DNA from: Ailanthus altissimus
Taxonomy: Eukaryota > Streptophyta > Magnoliopsida > Sapindales > Simaroubaceae
DNA: 64,000 bases
Direction: 5' to 3'
NCBI GenBank assembly: GCA_946807835.1
Contig: OX327683.1
Location: 10,979,001-11,043,000, forward strand
This document shows positions 47,161-59,500 of this stretch, piece after piece (position 1 is the stretch's first letter; each line of letters starts with the position of its first letter). The position numbers and the translations under genes are program-made. The notes beneath the pieces are model-generated. The model did not search any database, was not told the origin of the DNA, and worked only from the letters and a program-made list of their open reading frames with translations.

Positions 47161-48628
47161 TGATGACAAGGTTCATATCAAATATTAACTGCAAGTGTAC
47201 GAATCGTGAGCAAGTAATAAAGTGATGAGTGAGTATCATTCCCACAAAGATTAATCTTTCGAATTTATGCTAAGTACTATAGGTTTTTACAACTCGATTT
47301 TATGTGGGCTACTTTGATTTAAATGCAAGAACTAAGAAAAAAAATTAAACTATTAAACTAATTAAAACAGCAATTAAAATTAATAATATTGAGAAATGGC
47401 GTATATAATAAATGGGATCCTAAGGACTTGATATCGCTCTATTTTTCTCACGTTCTTTCTATTTAGCAATTTCGTTCAATTTATTAATCAATTGATGAAG
47501 ACTATTCTCATTATCTCTCTTGAGTGTCAAATAGAGATTCTATGCATACACATTCAAGTTGATATCTCTATCTAACTTGTCTACCTGTACATGTATTATG
47601 CAACCCTCAAGTTGATTACCTAACAATTAATCTTATTACCTTTGACTGAGCGTCAAATGAGATCCTAGGCATAATGTCATGTCTCAAGTGTTCTCATACA
47701 TTTTCTCGAACACTTGGTGTATGCCATATGTAATCATTAAGCAATCTATGGTGATTATTTAAGTGCTATTAGCCTTTCGACTCAATAACAATCTAAGACT
47801 ATGTTTCCCAAATTCGATAAATGGGTCAATCTCTTCTGAGCATCAATCCATAAATAAAAAATAACCAATTCATTTCTCAATTAATTGGAAGCATTAGGCA
47901 TAGAGAAACATAAATGAATTAAACAATAATCCACCAAACATTCAAACATAATATAAATAAAACTACATCAAAACCTAGAATTTAATGTTTAGGCATAAAT
48001 AAATCCAACAATTATTAAAATTATCAAGAAATCCATGGATACAAACATATTTAAACAATATTCATAATTACAAACTTCAAAAAAAAAAAGAGAGAAAGAG
48101 TAAAAGGAAGAGAGAAAATAAAATTTAGAGATGTCTTCAAGGCTTCAATCCTTCAAATGTCTTCAATGATCCTTAAGAAGCCTTCGAGATATTCTTTTTC
48201 TTCTTTAAATTTGAGTTCAAGTCTTTCTTTCTTGTATTTTTCGTGCCTCCCCTTGATGATATGAGAAATGGCTCAAAGGTTTTCATTTATAGGCTTCAAA
48301 TTAGGACAAAAATTTAAATAAAAAAATGTCAAATTCGATTTAAGGCCCATAATTAAGAAAAAGTGGGACTGCGACCTTAACTTATTGCCCAAATTGGGGC
48401 TGAAGGGCACTATTCATGGTTACTGTTCAATTTTACTGTTCACTTTGAGTATTTTAGTCCCCATTTTACAATTTTGTGCATTTTTCATGGATTTTTATCC
48501 TAAATAACTCGTCAACTTGAAACCTACAAAATAAAATTAACGCACATAAAAAATTACATATTCTTATTCAAATTGAGTAATTACTAAGTTTAAAAGTTTA
48601 AAATAATAGATATAAAATGCACTCATCA
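47161..48628 (-). repeat. Athila-family solo LTR (copy D)
   Basis: 1468 bp, minus orientation, beginning TGATGAGTGC on its own strand (48628 side) and ending ...CATCA (47161 side). Collinear with the LTRs of copies A-C, including the GCAAGTAATAAAG block and the TTGTAGGTTT block. No internal sequence follows on either side. Flanks CACAT and CTAGC do not match, so the target duplication is lost or the LTR arose by inter-element recombination. Confidence 0.75.
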
Positions 48629-49430
48629 CTAGCCTAGAGAATTTCTCCTCGATATGTATTCTTCTAAGATTAAGAGTACCATTGATGCTTTTTATGAGGA
48701 TCTATATTGGTTTGGTGAGCTATAGGTGTGAAGTGGGCTATAGATGCTGCTTTTTAAACTCTAGCAAATGCAGTGCTAAATTTTCTCACTAACCCCAGAC
48801 AAATCTCGTTCTTATGTCAGCAAAAGAACATAGGCTTGTCACATGCTGATGTGGAGGCTTGTTAATGGTCCTTTCGAGATTTCTTACTCAGGACCTTATC
48901 CATAGGTCTAACTATTGTGTAATATGGCCTCTAACTTAGCATTTGATGGGCTCGATGATGGTATGGAATGAGATATGCTTTCACTTATGTGTACGCCAAT
49001 TATGGAGCCCAATAATAATGTGATAAGTGATTTAGCCACAATGACATATCCTCTGGGACTAAATGATGACATTTGCTAATGATAAGCCCACCTAACGGAC
49101 CTTACATATTCGATTATGGATGCTTATAAGCTTGGATTGGCACTAAGCCTATTAGAACAATTTTGAATTAAATTAGGCGCCTCCTTAAGGAAGTTGGGCC
49201 TAAGGGCTCGATGAGCCTCAAAGTGTAGCCCAAATGTCACCTCATTTTTCTTTAATATATGTATTTTACGGATGCTTGGAGTTAAAAGTTTCTATACAAT
49301 TATAAAGAAATGAAAACAAATTGTTATTTAATGTATTTAATAAGTGTTAAATAATTACATCATATTAGATACATATACATGACTGTACACAAATTGAATC
49401 GGTGCAAGGATCAACCAAAGATTGAAATAT
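48629..49430. other. Unassigned sequence between the repeat nest and the SPD1-like gene
   Basis: No gene or recognisable domain. Probably repeat debris in the left half and 3' flank of the next gene in the right half. Confidence 0.4.
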
Positions 49431-49532
49431 GTTACAATTGGATACATGGTCAAATTATTTAGGCAAGAATGGTAACCTGTTAACGCTTGTACCTCCATCG
49501 TTACCGGTTAGCATTTTTTCAGATGCTTCGTT

Positions 49533-52500
49533 TCATAAACTCGAGGCAGATTTAGAAGACTGGGAAGAAAACCTTTTGTTTACTCTCAATGGAAGAATCT
49601 GCAACCTAGGGTTTAGCTCAGTACCTGAGTTTTCTGCTGCCAATTGATAGCTCTCCACGAGCTCAAGCTGCCGAGCAACTATTTCAGAGCGTCTTGGGAG
49701 AAGCTCCACTGGCTCTCCCTCGGGAATTACGATATACTCAATCGCAAGGCGAACCTCCTATCAAAAACAGAAAGAGAAGTAAATACAAAGAATATCTATA
49801 TAGAGTAGATGCAAGTCTGTATGGTAAGCCTTTAGTAGAAAGCACAACCACTGTGAGATTTTTATAAATTTGACTACTAATCACTCAAAAGAACAAACTC
49901 CAACACTTTGTTCACTATTGGAATGAGGAGGCAACATTAGAGTACCTCCAAGGCATCAATCTCTTCCAGGGTGGGTTGTCTTTGCGGTGCATCATCTTCA
50001 ATTTCAATGCCAGAGGAACTTTTGAGTGGTTGTTTTGGCAGGGAGCTAAATGTTTCCATTCCAAGAATCATACGAACTGCCTTGACCATTTGTGCCATTG
50101 TATTTGACTGCAAGATCAGAAAGATAACAGTTGAGTGATAAACTCATCTTACTGTTGAGAAATGCCATGCAATTATTTCTCAAATGCTTCCATCACAACC
50201 CTATGAGACAGCATCTAGAACCTTTTGAAACTAATTCAGCAGGCCACATCCTCATTTTCTTTGGCTTATTGACACCTACAATTCGGCCAGAAAGTTGTAG
50301 GAGATATCATTGCCCCTAGTATGGTTATCTCTTGGGTAAAAAGGTACAAAGATACCTTAATAACAAATACTGGCAACTGGTGGAATTTAGCAAATCCGCG
50401 GATCCAAGGGCTTTGTTTCAATTCAGCACTGGATGCAAGAATTGCACCTGCTGTTCCAATGTCATCAGTTACTTCTATTTCATCCTCAAGTCCCATTACC
50501 ATTGCTACTTGTAATAGATCACCTTCAAGGATCTAAACAGCAAACAATATAACAGAAATCATATGAATATCATCTGTCAAGCTCAGGCAACCAAATACAG
50601 AATTACTTCAGCCCTCTATGACAACACAAGGAACAGAAGAGGAGAAGGAATTAATATAAATACAGAGGACTTCTTTTTAAGCTTCTGATAGCTAATTTGA
50701 ATCATAAACTAAAAAGATTATCAAATTATATATGAATAAAAAGTAGTTATTATCATGAGTAACCTTGACTAATGTATTATATGGAGTAATATTGTGAAAG
50801 AATATAGGAAGTTCTTAGTTTACCTTGTATGTATAAACAGAAACTGGTAAGCTTTTCTTTCTCACAGATCTCTTAGTGCTAGATTTCTTGAACTGACTTG
50901 GTGCATAATCTTCATCTTCCTTGTCAGACTCCACTTCAGTACTTTTGTCTTCATTAATACCCAATTCAGATACTTCTAGATAGCTCTCTCTGTGTATTGA
51001 AATAGATTTCATATGCTCATCATGTTCAGCATCCATCTGGCGGACTTCAAACAGTGGAGATTTTCCTATCAACCAGAAGAGCCACTATCTTAGATAAATA
51101 TTTGCATAAAATCTTCATTTTAGGTGAGTGCATAGAATCCCTTTTAGAAAGAACAAATTTTAAAGAAAAAATGTAATAAAATTACCTGCCAACATAGCAT
51201 CTACTGTTGCATCTAATCTGTGGTGAACACGACACTCAGTCCTAGATATCATCTCAGCAGCACAGGTAAAAGTAGGTGGGCCTTTCCTTTCGAGAATTGT
51301 CTTCTGCACTTTCCTTTTCCTTGCTTCTTCATCACCAAGTGTTACACTCTATTTCAAGAACTAGTTTTAGTCAATCAGAATATTTAACATTTAAAGAAAA
51401 AGAAAAAGAAAATAAAAAAAATATTGAAGTGAACTAAATATACACACCAAAAACACATATCCAACAAGCAGAATAACTTTTAATCACATTCATGGGGACG
51501 TATATAACATGAAGGACAAAGAAGACGATAACCACCTCTATGCCTCCAACAAGGATCTGGAGAGAAGGATTCTTGATTATGTTATCTATAGTCATTCCAT
51601 GAGCTGTTCCAACTAGTTGGACTCCGCGTTGAGCAATAGTGCTGGCAGCTAATGCTTCAAGCTCTGTCCCAATTTCATCAATTATGATGCTCTCAGGCAT
51701 ATGATTTTCAACAGCTTCAATCATAACCGACACAAATATTAAAAGTTTAAGATAAATGGGAAAGAGTCTCTATGGTTATTCCATTTGGGCCTTTGTAGCA
51801 CCAACCAAAGCTGGAATTTAGTTCAACACTCACATTATGTTGCATGTTAACATTAGGCACTTGCATCCTTCTAGCACGACCAATTCCTGCGTGAGGGACA
51901 TCACCATCACCTCCAATCTCATTTGATGTATCTACAATGATTACACGCTTCATGTGGTCATCTGCCAACATTCTTGCTATTTCTCTGCTCCAATAAATAC
52001 TCTTCAGATTTATTAACACTGATATGCAAACAAGCAAAATCTGGAGTAGTAAAATTAACATTAATTCATGGTCAATTCTTCGTTTCTTCCTATTCTAAAA
52101 CTTGAACATATTATACAGAGTGGCATCCACCTTCTGAATATTAAACTAAGAATCAAACACGATAAAAGAAAAGCAGACAAGGAAAAGTTCTCATAAAATC
52201 TTCAAAAACATGATGTCAAAAGACATAGATAAATATAGATTACAGAATCACCAGCTTATACATTATGAACCTTTTTTTTTATAGGAGCTTCTATAAGACG
52301 TCAAAAAACCACACTGGTGACATGGAAAGCTCAATACCTGATTAAAGTTGTTTTGCCAACTCCAGGAGGACCTATGACCAAGATGGAACCTCTTCCCTCA
52401 ACCAAGTCACTTATAATCTCGGCACTTCCAGATACTGCTCGACCCACCCGACAAGTGAGACCAATGATTTGCATTTTGCGGTTCCGAATAGCACTTATAC

Positions 52501-53996
52501 GATGTAATGATCTATCAATACCCGAACGGTTATCGTCCGAAAAATCACCAACCTAAAATGATCAATTAACTTCGCATAAGAAAAATCCAATAAACCTCCA
52601 CCCGCTCATGAATCTGCTTATTCCAACACCATACATACAGATTGCAAACGATTTTCTATGTTATTCCGGCTCTCCGGAAGCAGAGTAAATGGGGACGGCA
52701 GATGGATTTGAAGTTGAGGGAAACCTGAAAAAGAAAGAGATTCATGTTGAGATTACCCCCCTTCTGAGCCTGAGCCTCGATAACCGGGAGGGCTTGATAG
52801 CTTCTATCCAGCGAAGGGCAAGAGAGGAAGAAATAAATGGAGAACTGGTAGGTGATAGAGATAGGGGAGATGGCTGAGATGAAGTAGACGTAGCGTCAGT
52901 CGGTGGTGAGGAGAGAGATATGACAGGCCCAGAAGATGGGAGCAAATAAACCGAATCTTGTGAATCTTATAATGAAAGTGTATCCATCAATACTCAACAT
53001 AGCCAATCACAAGAAAGAACAAGATTCGCCATCCTCATTTAGAATATATAAGTACAAAAAAGAAAAAAGATGAATAAGATCTCAATGGTTGTACCTATGG
53101 TATAATACAACTAGACAATAATAATCAAATGTTAGTCCTGCAAAAGATGGGCCATAGGAGGAGACACCCTGATGGGTGGGTTTAATGACATCATCTTGCA
53201 TGAATCAGCTCCCCTCAAGACTTGCATCCATGCACTTACATGTTATCAGTACAATTGTCTTACTAGTCACGCAACAAATTATTTGAATAAGCACAATTCA
53301 TTGTTTATAAAACGTGAACAAAGATTCCTTCTGAGAACATGATCACTCTTGAGCACCACACCAAAGATCCACTTAAAAGAACATGATGAGACTTTATTTA
53401 TTTATTTATTTTTTGAATAAGCAAAATCAATCAGATATACAAGCAACTCTATGTATGTAACACGATCCATCAAATGATACTCGTACAGTTAAATAAAATG
53501 CACATATGCTTCACCTTAGCTATTGCATGCTTTAAATCTTCATGCTTAACAATTTGCCGTGAAATCACCCAATCTCCAACCTAGCAAGAGGTTTTCTTCC
53601 CAAATCCATCACAACCTCAATCAAGTCACCAAGCTCTCTATGCATACACAATTCTCTCTTCATCCTCATTGGCAACAATTCCAGGAACAGCTCCAGGTCA
53701 GTATCAGCCCCGGACCTCGAAGTCGAGGCCGAGTTCGGAGAATCCGAAACCGACCCATTTCTAGAAGCCGCGCGATAGGTTGGCCGCCTGAATTTTGGCT
53801 GCTGAATCGATGGCGGCGATGGTTTCTGAGAGGCAACTGTTTTACGGCCCCCACGGGTTGGACGAAATGACGAAGAGTTTGAGGTGATAAAGTTAGCGCT
53901 TTGAATGTAATTTAGAGTTGAAATTGGGACTTGGATCGCCGAATGCCACGATCTGTTTATGTCTATAAGCACAAACCGGGCGTTCAAAGATCTCAT
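49533..53996 (-). CDS. SPD1: SPD1/ycf45-type plastid P-loop ATPase, nine exons, with two apparent lesions
   Basis: Exons (minus): 53515-53996, 52338-52552, 51834-51984, 51536-51727, 51186-51348, 50824-51065, 50356-50532, 49946-50107, 49533-49757; stop TGA 49533-49535. The product, about 670 residues, starts [10 protein letters not shown] with a Ser/Arg-rich transit-like N-terminus. [19 protein letters not shown] is followed by the ATPase: Walker [15 protein letters not shown] (exon 2), [20 protein letters not shown] (exon 3), Walker [15 protein letters not shown] (exon 4). An acidic linker and a conserved C-terminal domain ([31 protein letters not shown]) follow. In Arabidopsis SPD1 is needed for plastid development in seedlings; a paralogue exists, so the symbol is tentative. 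Exon 1 has a frameshift near 53575 and the exon 4 acceptor lacks AG. All other junctions are GT-AG and keep the frame. Either a young pseudogene or assembly errors. Confidence 0.85.
52553..53514 (-). other. Intron 1 of the SPD1-like gene, with a GC-richer island
   Basis: Most is AT-rich. 52660-52950 is richer in GC and open in several frames (on the minus strand Ser/Pro-rich, [19 protein letters not shown]) but matches no family I know. It could be an alternative first exon or a captured fragment. Confidence 0.4.
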
Positions 53997-55480
53997 ATTG
54001 TTCCCAAAAAAAAAACTGTTCCTGTTTTTTGTGTGTCTGTTTTTGGTGTTTATGTACAGCAGAGTGAAGAAGAGAACATACAAAGCAAAAGAATATTTAA
54101 AGGGATATTCTCTTTTTTCTTTTTTTTTCTTTTTTTCCTGTATTTGGGTGTGTTTTTTGTGAAGCTAAATTGAAGACTATAAAGAGGAAGAAGATATATA
54201 CATGTAAAAGAAGGGATCTTAATTTCTAGTCTCTACAACAGTATTATTATTTGTTAAGTGCTTTCTATTTTTAAAAGGGGAGGATTGAGAACAAGAGGAT
54301 ATGAAGGAGAGGAAGATTCGAAGGGATCTCCGATGATATTGGAGAGGAAGATGGTGAAGTGGGTCCCTACAAACTTTGAACGACCGTGGAAGCAAAAGCC
54401 ATCGGGCCACGTGGTGCTACGGACCACACGTCCACACATCACACATGTCATGTTAGAACTTAAAAGAAGTTTAAGTTGTCTTCTGTTGTCTTGATTCTCT
54501 AAACTCTTTGGAAAGACTTTTCCTTTTGTTTTGTAATTTTGTACACATTTCTAATTAAGAGTATTAATTGTAGTAGATATATTTGAAATATAAAATTTTT
54601 ATTTTAAATAATTTGTAATTAGTTAATAATTTTTATTTTTATTTATTAAATAGTTAATTTTTTATTTTTTTATTAATATAACATTTATATAATATTAATT
54701 AATAATTAACATATTAAATATTACATCACTTAAAATATAAACTTTATATTTTAACTCCGGTCTAATTCTATTAATAAAACAACATTTTTTTTCTCCTTTT
54801 AACAAACTTATTATTTGTTCAATGTAATCTTTGTTGGCTCAAGACCACGCAATAGTTAAAGCCGTTGAGGGTTGAACTACTTTCGACCCCATTTATGAAA
54901 ATGGGACAATTTTTTTCCTACTTTGGAAATGAATTTTTGCTCTTATTGAACTAAGATACTCGGGTCGGGTAATAATAGACTTGATTTGAACAGAGTTTCA
55001 ATAAACCCTCAATTGAAAAATGACAGTGATCGGAAAGAAAATCTTCTTTGGCAGTACATTGATGTATTTTATTCTATAAATATATGATTTTTCTTATTTT
55101 CTTTCACGAAAGATTATAATTTTCAATAGAAGAAAATTGTGATGCAATATTGAATCCTAAAGCCAGTTGCTCAGTCAATAAAAATGGGTTCATCAAATTC
55201 AGGAGCAGAACTTTCAAGCGTGTGAGGAAAGTTCAATGTTGAACTACTTGAAATTGAGCCACTCAAAGGATATCAAACTAAATTTGCAACATTATACCGG
55301 GGGAAATTTTGAAAAAACAGAGCTCATCATTTCTCATAAAAGTGTTTCATCATTTACATTGTAGCATCAGTTAGTCCTGGTTGTCGATTGTACTGTAGTT
55401 TGTCGTAGAGATTATAAGGCTAGAAAAGTTAGAAGATGTCCTGTACAATGATCGTGAGGAGTTTGATGACTTTTTAATTG
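53997..55480. promoter_or_regulatory. Intergenic region: SPD1-like promoter side and ACR10-like 3' side
   Basis: Upstream region of the minus-strand SPD1-like gene and downstream region of the minus-strand ACR10-like gene. The part next to the SPD1-like start is T/C-rich on the plus strand (54110-54140). 54540-54790 is extremely AT-rich. No further gene is seen. Confidence 0.4.
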
Positions 55481-55501
55481 AGATTAGTAGCTTAACTGAT
55501 C

Positions 55502-58500
55502 CTATTCCCAACCCATCAATATTTTTCTCACAAGATCTTGAATTTTGTTCCTTGGCACATGACTGCCATCTGCTTCATCCAGTAAGATTCTATATACTTC
55601 CCACTCCCGGTCGTGGATCCTGTATCGCGCTAATTTTACCTGAGATAATTGAAACACAATAAGATAGCATCACCTGTTAGATTCTTTTGAATGTGATTCA
55701 TTTATAAGAGTTTAAAATGGATTAGGAATATAGTACCGAAAAGATGGAGATGTTCAGAATCTTGAGAGCCAGCGTAATATCATGAAAAACAAGAGGCCTG
55801 CCCCTGCCAGATAATTCAACAGGATTTGCTACCAGCAGCTCAGTATCAGGACCCCTGTTCCCTACAGCCACTCTAAGAGGCCAGAGAAGCTCCATTCTCA
55901 AACGAGAACACAATGCACCTTGTTTGTTAGGGTCAACTATCTTCTTCCCATCTGCTTGCATTATGAACAAGTCCACCTCACAGTTCCCTTTTAGGTTTGC
56001 AAAAAATCTTCCATAAGAAACCTGATGTGAAACAGAAATCATATTTCCAGGGTCAGCATTAAAAAACTCATGAATGCAATGATCCGTGACAATACAAAAT
56101 TAAAAGGCTTAAAGTAACCACCTGGAAGTTGTAATCCTTCAGGGTTCTCATTATATCATAAATGAGACCCTTGTGATCCCGACAAAGGATTTGAACAAGG
56201 GTGTGAGAAGGGCTAAGTGAATTATCCACTGAAATGGATATGGGATCAGAAGCATGAAATCCACTTGCGTGTCCAGCAGGCAGCTCCAAACTGAACATGT
56301 CTTGCGTGATTGCAAAAGGAAGAAATGAGAAGGCCTGCGAGCATGCAGTGATTTCTGGGCCAGCTAATTCAATCTCACAACTTATCAAGGTATTCCCTAA
56401 CACAGCTTCCAAATGATGAATTGTTTCCTCCTGCCTTATTCTTGTATGAAGTAGCTTCCTAAAGAAAAATACAGATCTTGTGCTTAACTACAAATTGCAA
56501 GAGAGAAATAACCCCAATTGTCAACAAGATGGATTCAAAGCGACCAGCTACAAATAACTTTTCTAGAGGGAACAAAAATAATGTTGATTAAACCATATTT
56601 CTTATGTACATATACGTCTCTAATGGAAACTAACCACCAACACTATCACTATAATTAATATCTTTTACAAATCAATAAGAAACAGCTGTACCAGCATCTG
56701 TTAAAAATCAATTAAACTTGAAACTAATTGAAACTTTTTAATCACAGACAGTGGACTATAAACTTGTTCATCAGATATGTAAATTGAAGCTGTTTTACAG
56801 TTTTAAAATTTGCTAAATTCAAAGCATTTGCTAATATATGTAGACAGCTATCTAGAGCAATCAGGAAACCTCAACATCGATCTAATCAAAAGATTAATAG
56901 TACTCTTTGCGAAGTGCTGCACACACTTCATTGACTTTTATAGAAACAACTTATTATGAAAACACAGTATCACCTACCCCGCTTTTTTTGTCGTTTATGG
57001 CTTTTTGAGACTAATTGATTCCATAATCTGAATCAGCAGCGCAAATATAATATGATATTGGTTAGTGGGCAATTATATGTATACCATTTACTGCAATTTT
57101 ATCTTAATGAAAACAGATGCCAGCGCTGGGGATACCTGATTCTGTAACTAACCTATTTTAGACATAATGCATAAGCTCCTTATTAATACTTGATAATATT
57201 AATTTCTAAAGTTATGAAACTGGTTACCAGAAGTGAAGGCTGAAGAGAATTTGGCATGTGACAAGCAGTAGAGAGACTGTAATTGTGCCTAGTGAGATTC
57301 TAAATTCTATTTATGTTTTCTTTCTTATTCCCAGGAAACAAAAGGACTGTAATAATTAAACAAACAAAGACAAATAGAAAAGACAGAAGCTAAAAACTCA
57401 GGCACCAAAGTTAAGGCAAAATCTTTCAAGAATATCAAACCTGGTATCAGTGACGAAAAAGAGGTCCATTACTCTCCCATCAGGAGTAGTGGATACTTTT
57501 ACCCTCTTTATTGTAAGCTCAAGCTCACAAAGAACCTCAGTTACATCTACAAGGTGAAAAAGGGAAAATAAATCAACTTTAGTTGAATGATTCATTTGTT
57601 TCTTATTAGCTACTTAATGGTACACATGCTCGAAAAATGCAACATCTAGTAAAGGAAAAGAGTCACACACTTAAATACAACAAAAACTTAAGAATCAATG
57701 GTTAAGGCTTGTCACAAGTAGATGGTACAACTACCGAATTTTAGCTTACATTCCTCTTCTTCACCTCCAATCTAGGAACAAGATGATAGATCACAGATCA
57801 ATTTCCTATTCAAAACTCTCATGCCTAATTAACTTAGTCCCCAAATCATTATTCCCATCAATGTTTTGCTCCATTTTTGCCTCATTTCAAAATACATATG
57901 ATAAATCTTCCAAATTTGATCTCACCACATTAATTAGCACAGAGAATTAAGAAGAGGATCTAGTGTAAATAAACCTGATTTTCAAGCTTATAAGAAAATA
58001 TAAGATCCCTAGAATATTCCAGAAGATAAATAGATCAAAATGAGAAACAGAATTTATAACAACCATAGAGGAAAAGCAATTTCAAAATATGACAAAACAT
58101 TTTGTCAAAAAATAAATTTCAGGGGAGAAGAAATACCATGCAGAAGCCCTTTTCTATCTTGAGAACACCAGAATTTCAAAAGAAACACATCAGGTGGATT
58201 TGGCTGCTGCTGGTTTTCGAGCCGGTAAGAGTAGATTCTGGAGGTCGAAAAATGAGAAGGACACACTTCCAAGAGCCTGTTCTTCAACAAATTCCACCTT
58301 GTGGTTGATTTCCCCACCACCCAAAAGACTAAATAACACCATTTCCCATCCGTCGATGCATCTGCAACACGGAAAACCAAAACAACATACAATCACTAAT
58401 AAATTCATTAAAAAAAAAATAGAAAGCAAAATGATTTATGTTTATTTTTTATTCAGAACCTTAAATGTCTTATTTTGCTAAAAATCTCGAGGACGAAAAG

Positions 58501-59101
58501 TGAATGAAACCACTATAAACTGACCCATCATTTGATAACAAATCAAAATGGATTAATGATTTCTTTAGAATCTTGAGTTAAACAAAAGTGAAACGAAAAT
58601 AAGATAATGTAAAAGTACACATCTTCAGCACAGCAACAAGTCCTTTATCTCCAACCTTCGAAATCAAAGAAATATATCAACAATAGAACAAAACAAAAAG
58701 TGACCCATTGTTTCTTTATCTCCAACATTCAGATCCCAACAACACAAAATCAGAAAGAACCATTACTCCTTTCATCAAGAATCTAACATCCCAAAAGTCA
58801 AAGGTTGAATCTAACATCCACAAACATTACAAAACAAAAAAGAAAAACAAACAACATAGAATAAGAAATCCGTAACTTACAAATCCAGAAACAAATTCTA
58901 AAAACAAAAACAAACAGAAAGAGAGACAATGAAGAAGGTTGAATTACCTCCTCTGGCAATACTTAATCCAAAAAGCAAAATAATCCTGCACAAATCACAG
59001 CCTAAGCCAGTCTTATCAGGACAGTTTACTGTGATCACAGTAGGATCACCTGGCTTCTCAGCTTGACTTATCACTACCACATCCTCATACAAAATCCCCA
59101 T
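55502..59101 (-). CDS. ACR10: ACT domain-repeat protein, ACR10-like, six exons
   Basis: Exons (minus): 58948-59101, 58137-58361, 57441-57546, 56122-56458, 55737-56021, 55502-55639. All splice sites are GT-AG and the joined length (1245 bases, 414 residues) stays in frame, near the usual about 420. Start MGILYEDVVVISQ at 59101; stop TAG 55502-55504. Repeated ACT modules: VNCPDKTGLGCDLCRIIL (exon 1), CSQDRKGLLHD with TTPDGRVMDLFFVTDTR (exons 2-3), CRDHKGLIYDIMRTL (exon 4), then a C-terminal ACT ending DREWEVYRILL and LMGWE. ACT modules bind small ligands, usually amino acids. ACR proteins are GlnD-like uridylyltransferase-domain relatives thought to sense nitrogen or amino-acid status; a precise ligand for ACR10 is not known. 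It is intact, unlike its left neighbour. An in-frame ATG lies five codons upstream (59116). Confidence 0.92.
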
Positions 59102-59500
59102 TTCCACTTTCTTCACTTCCTCTGTTTTTCCTCAGTTCTTGCTCTGTTTTCTCTCGGAAAAAATAAAGGAACAATGGATTGAAATTCTTCGAAATGACTA
59201 GAAACCCAGATGGGTTTCTTTGCTTTCTATGTTTCTGTGTTCTGTTTATTCTGTGCTGTTGTCTAGTAGAGTTTTTGGATTGGAGATTCCGTCAAAAGAG
59301 TTAACAGAAACAAACACAAAATAAAGAAACTATCAAGAGAGGAACCAGATCATGTTCCCCCGTTGTGTTGTGTGCTGGCTTTCTCACTCGCTCGTTTTTG
59401 CTTTTCGCTTTTTTGTCGTTGCAATTTCAATTTCTCGTCCCTTTCGATTTATAGAAGAGAAAGAGATGAATTTGGGAAAATTTCTAAACGTGCTGAGAGA
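59102..59500 (-). promoter_or_regulatory. 5' UTR and promoter region of the ACR10-like gene
   Basis: On the gene strand the first about 60 bases upstream of the ATG are A/G-rich; the plus strand shows TTTTCCTCAGTTCTTGCTCT. No certain TATA box. The higher GC content continues to about 59470, which sets the likely extent of the transcript and core promoter. Confidence 0.45.

Noticed and set aside
53559..54494. Plus-strand open frames opposite and upstream of SPD1-like exon 1.
   Set aside because: Shadow of the true minus-strand exon or of its T-rich flank; no recognisable domain.
58102..58481. Plus-strand open frames opposite ACR10-like exon 2.
   Set aside because: Antisense shadow; the minus strand encodes the ACT domain with proper splice sites.
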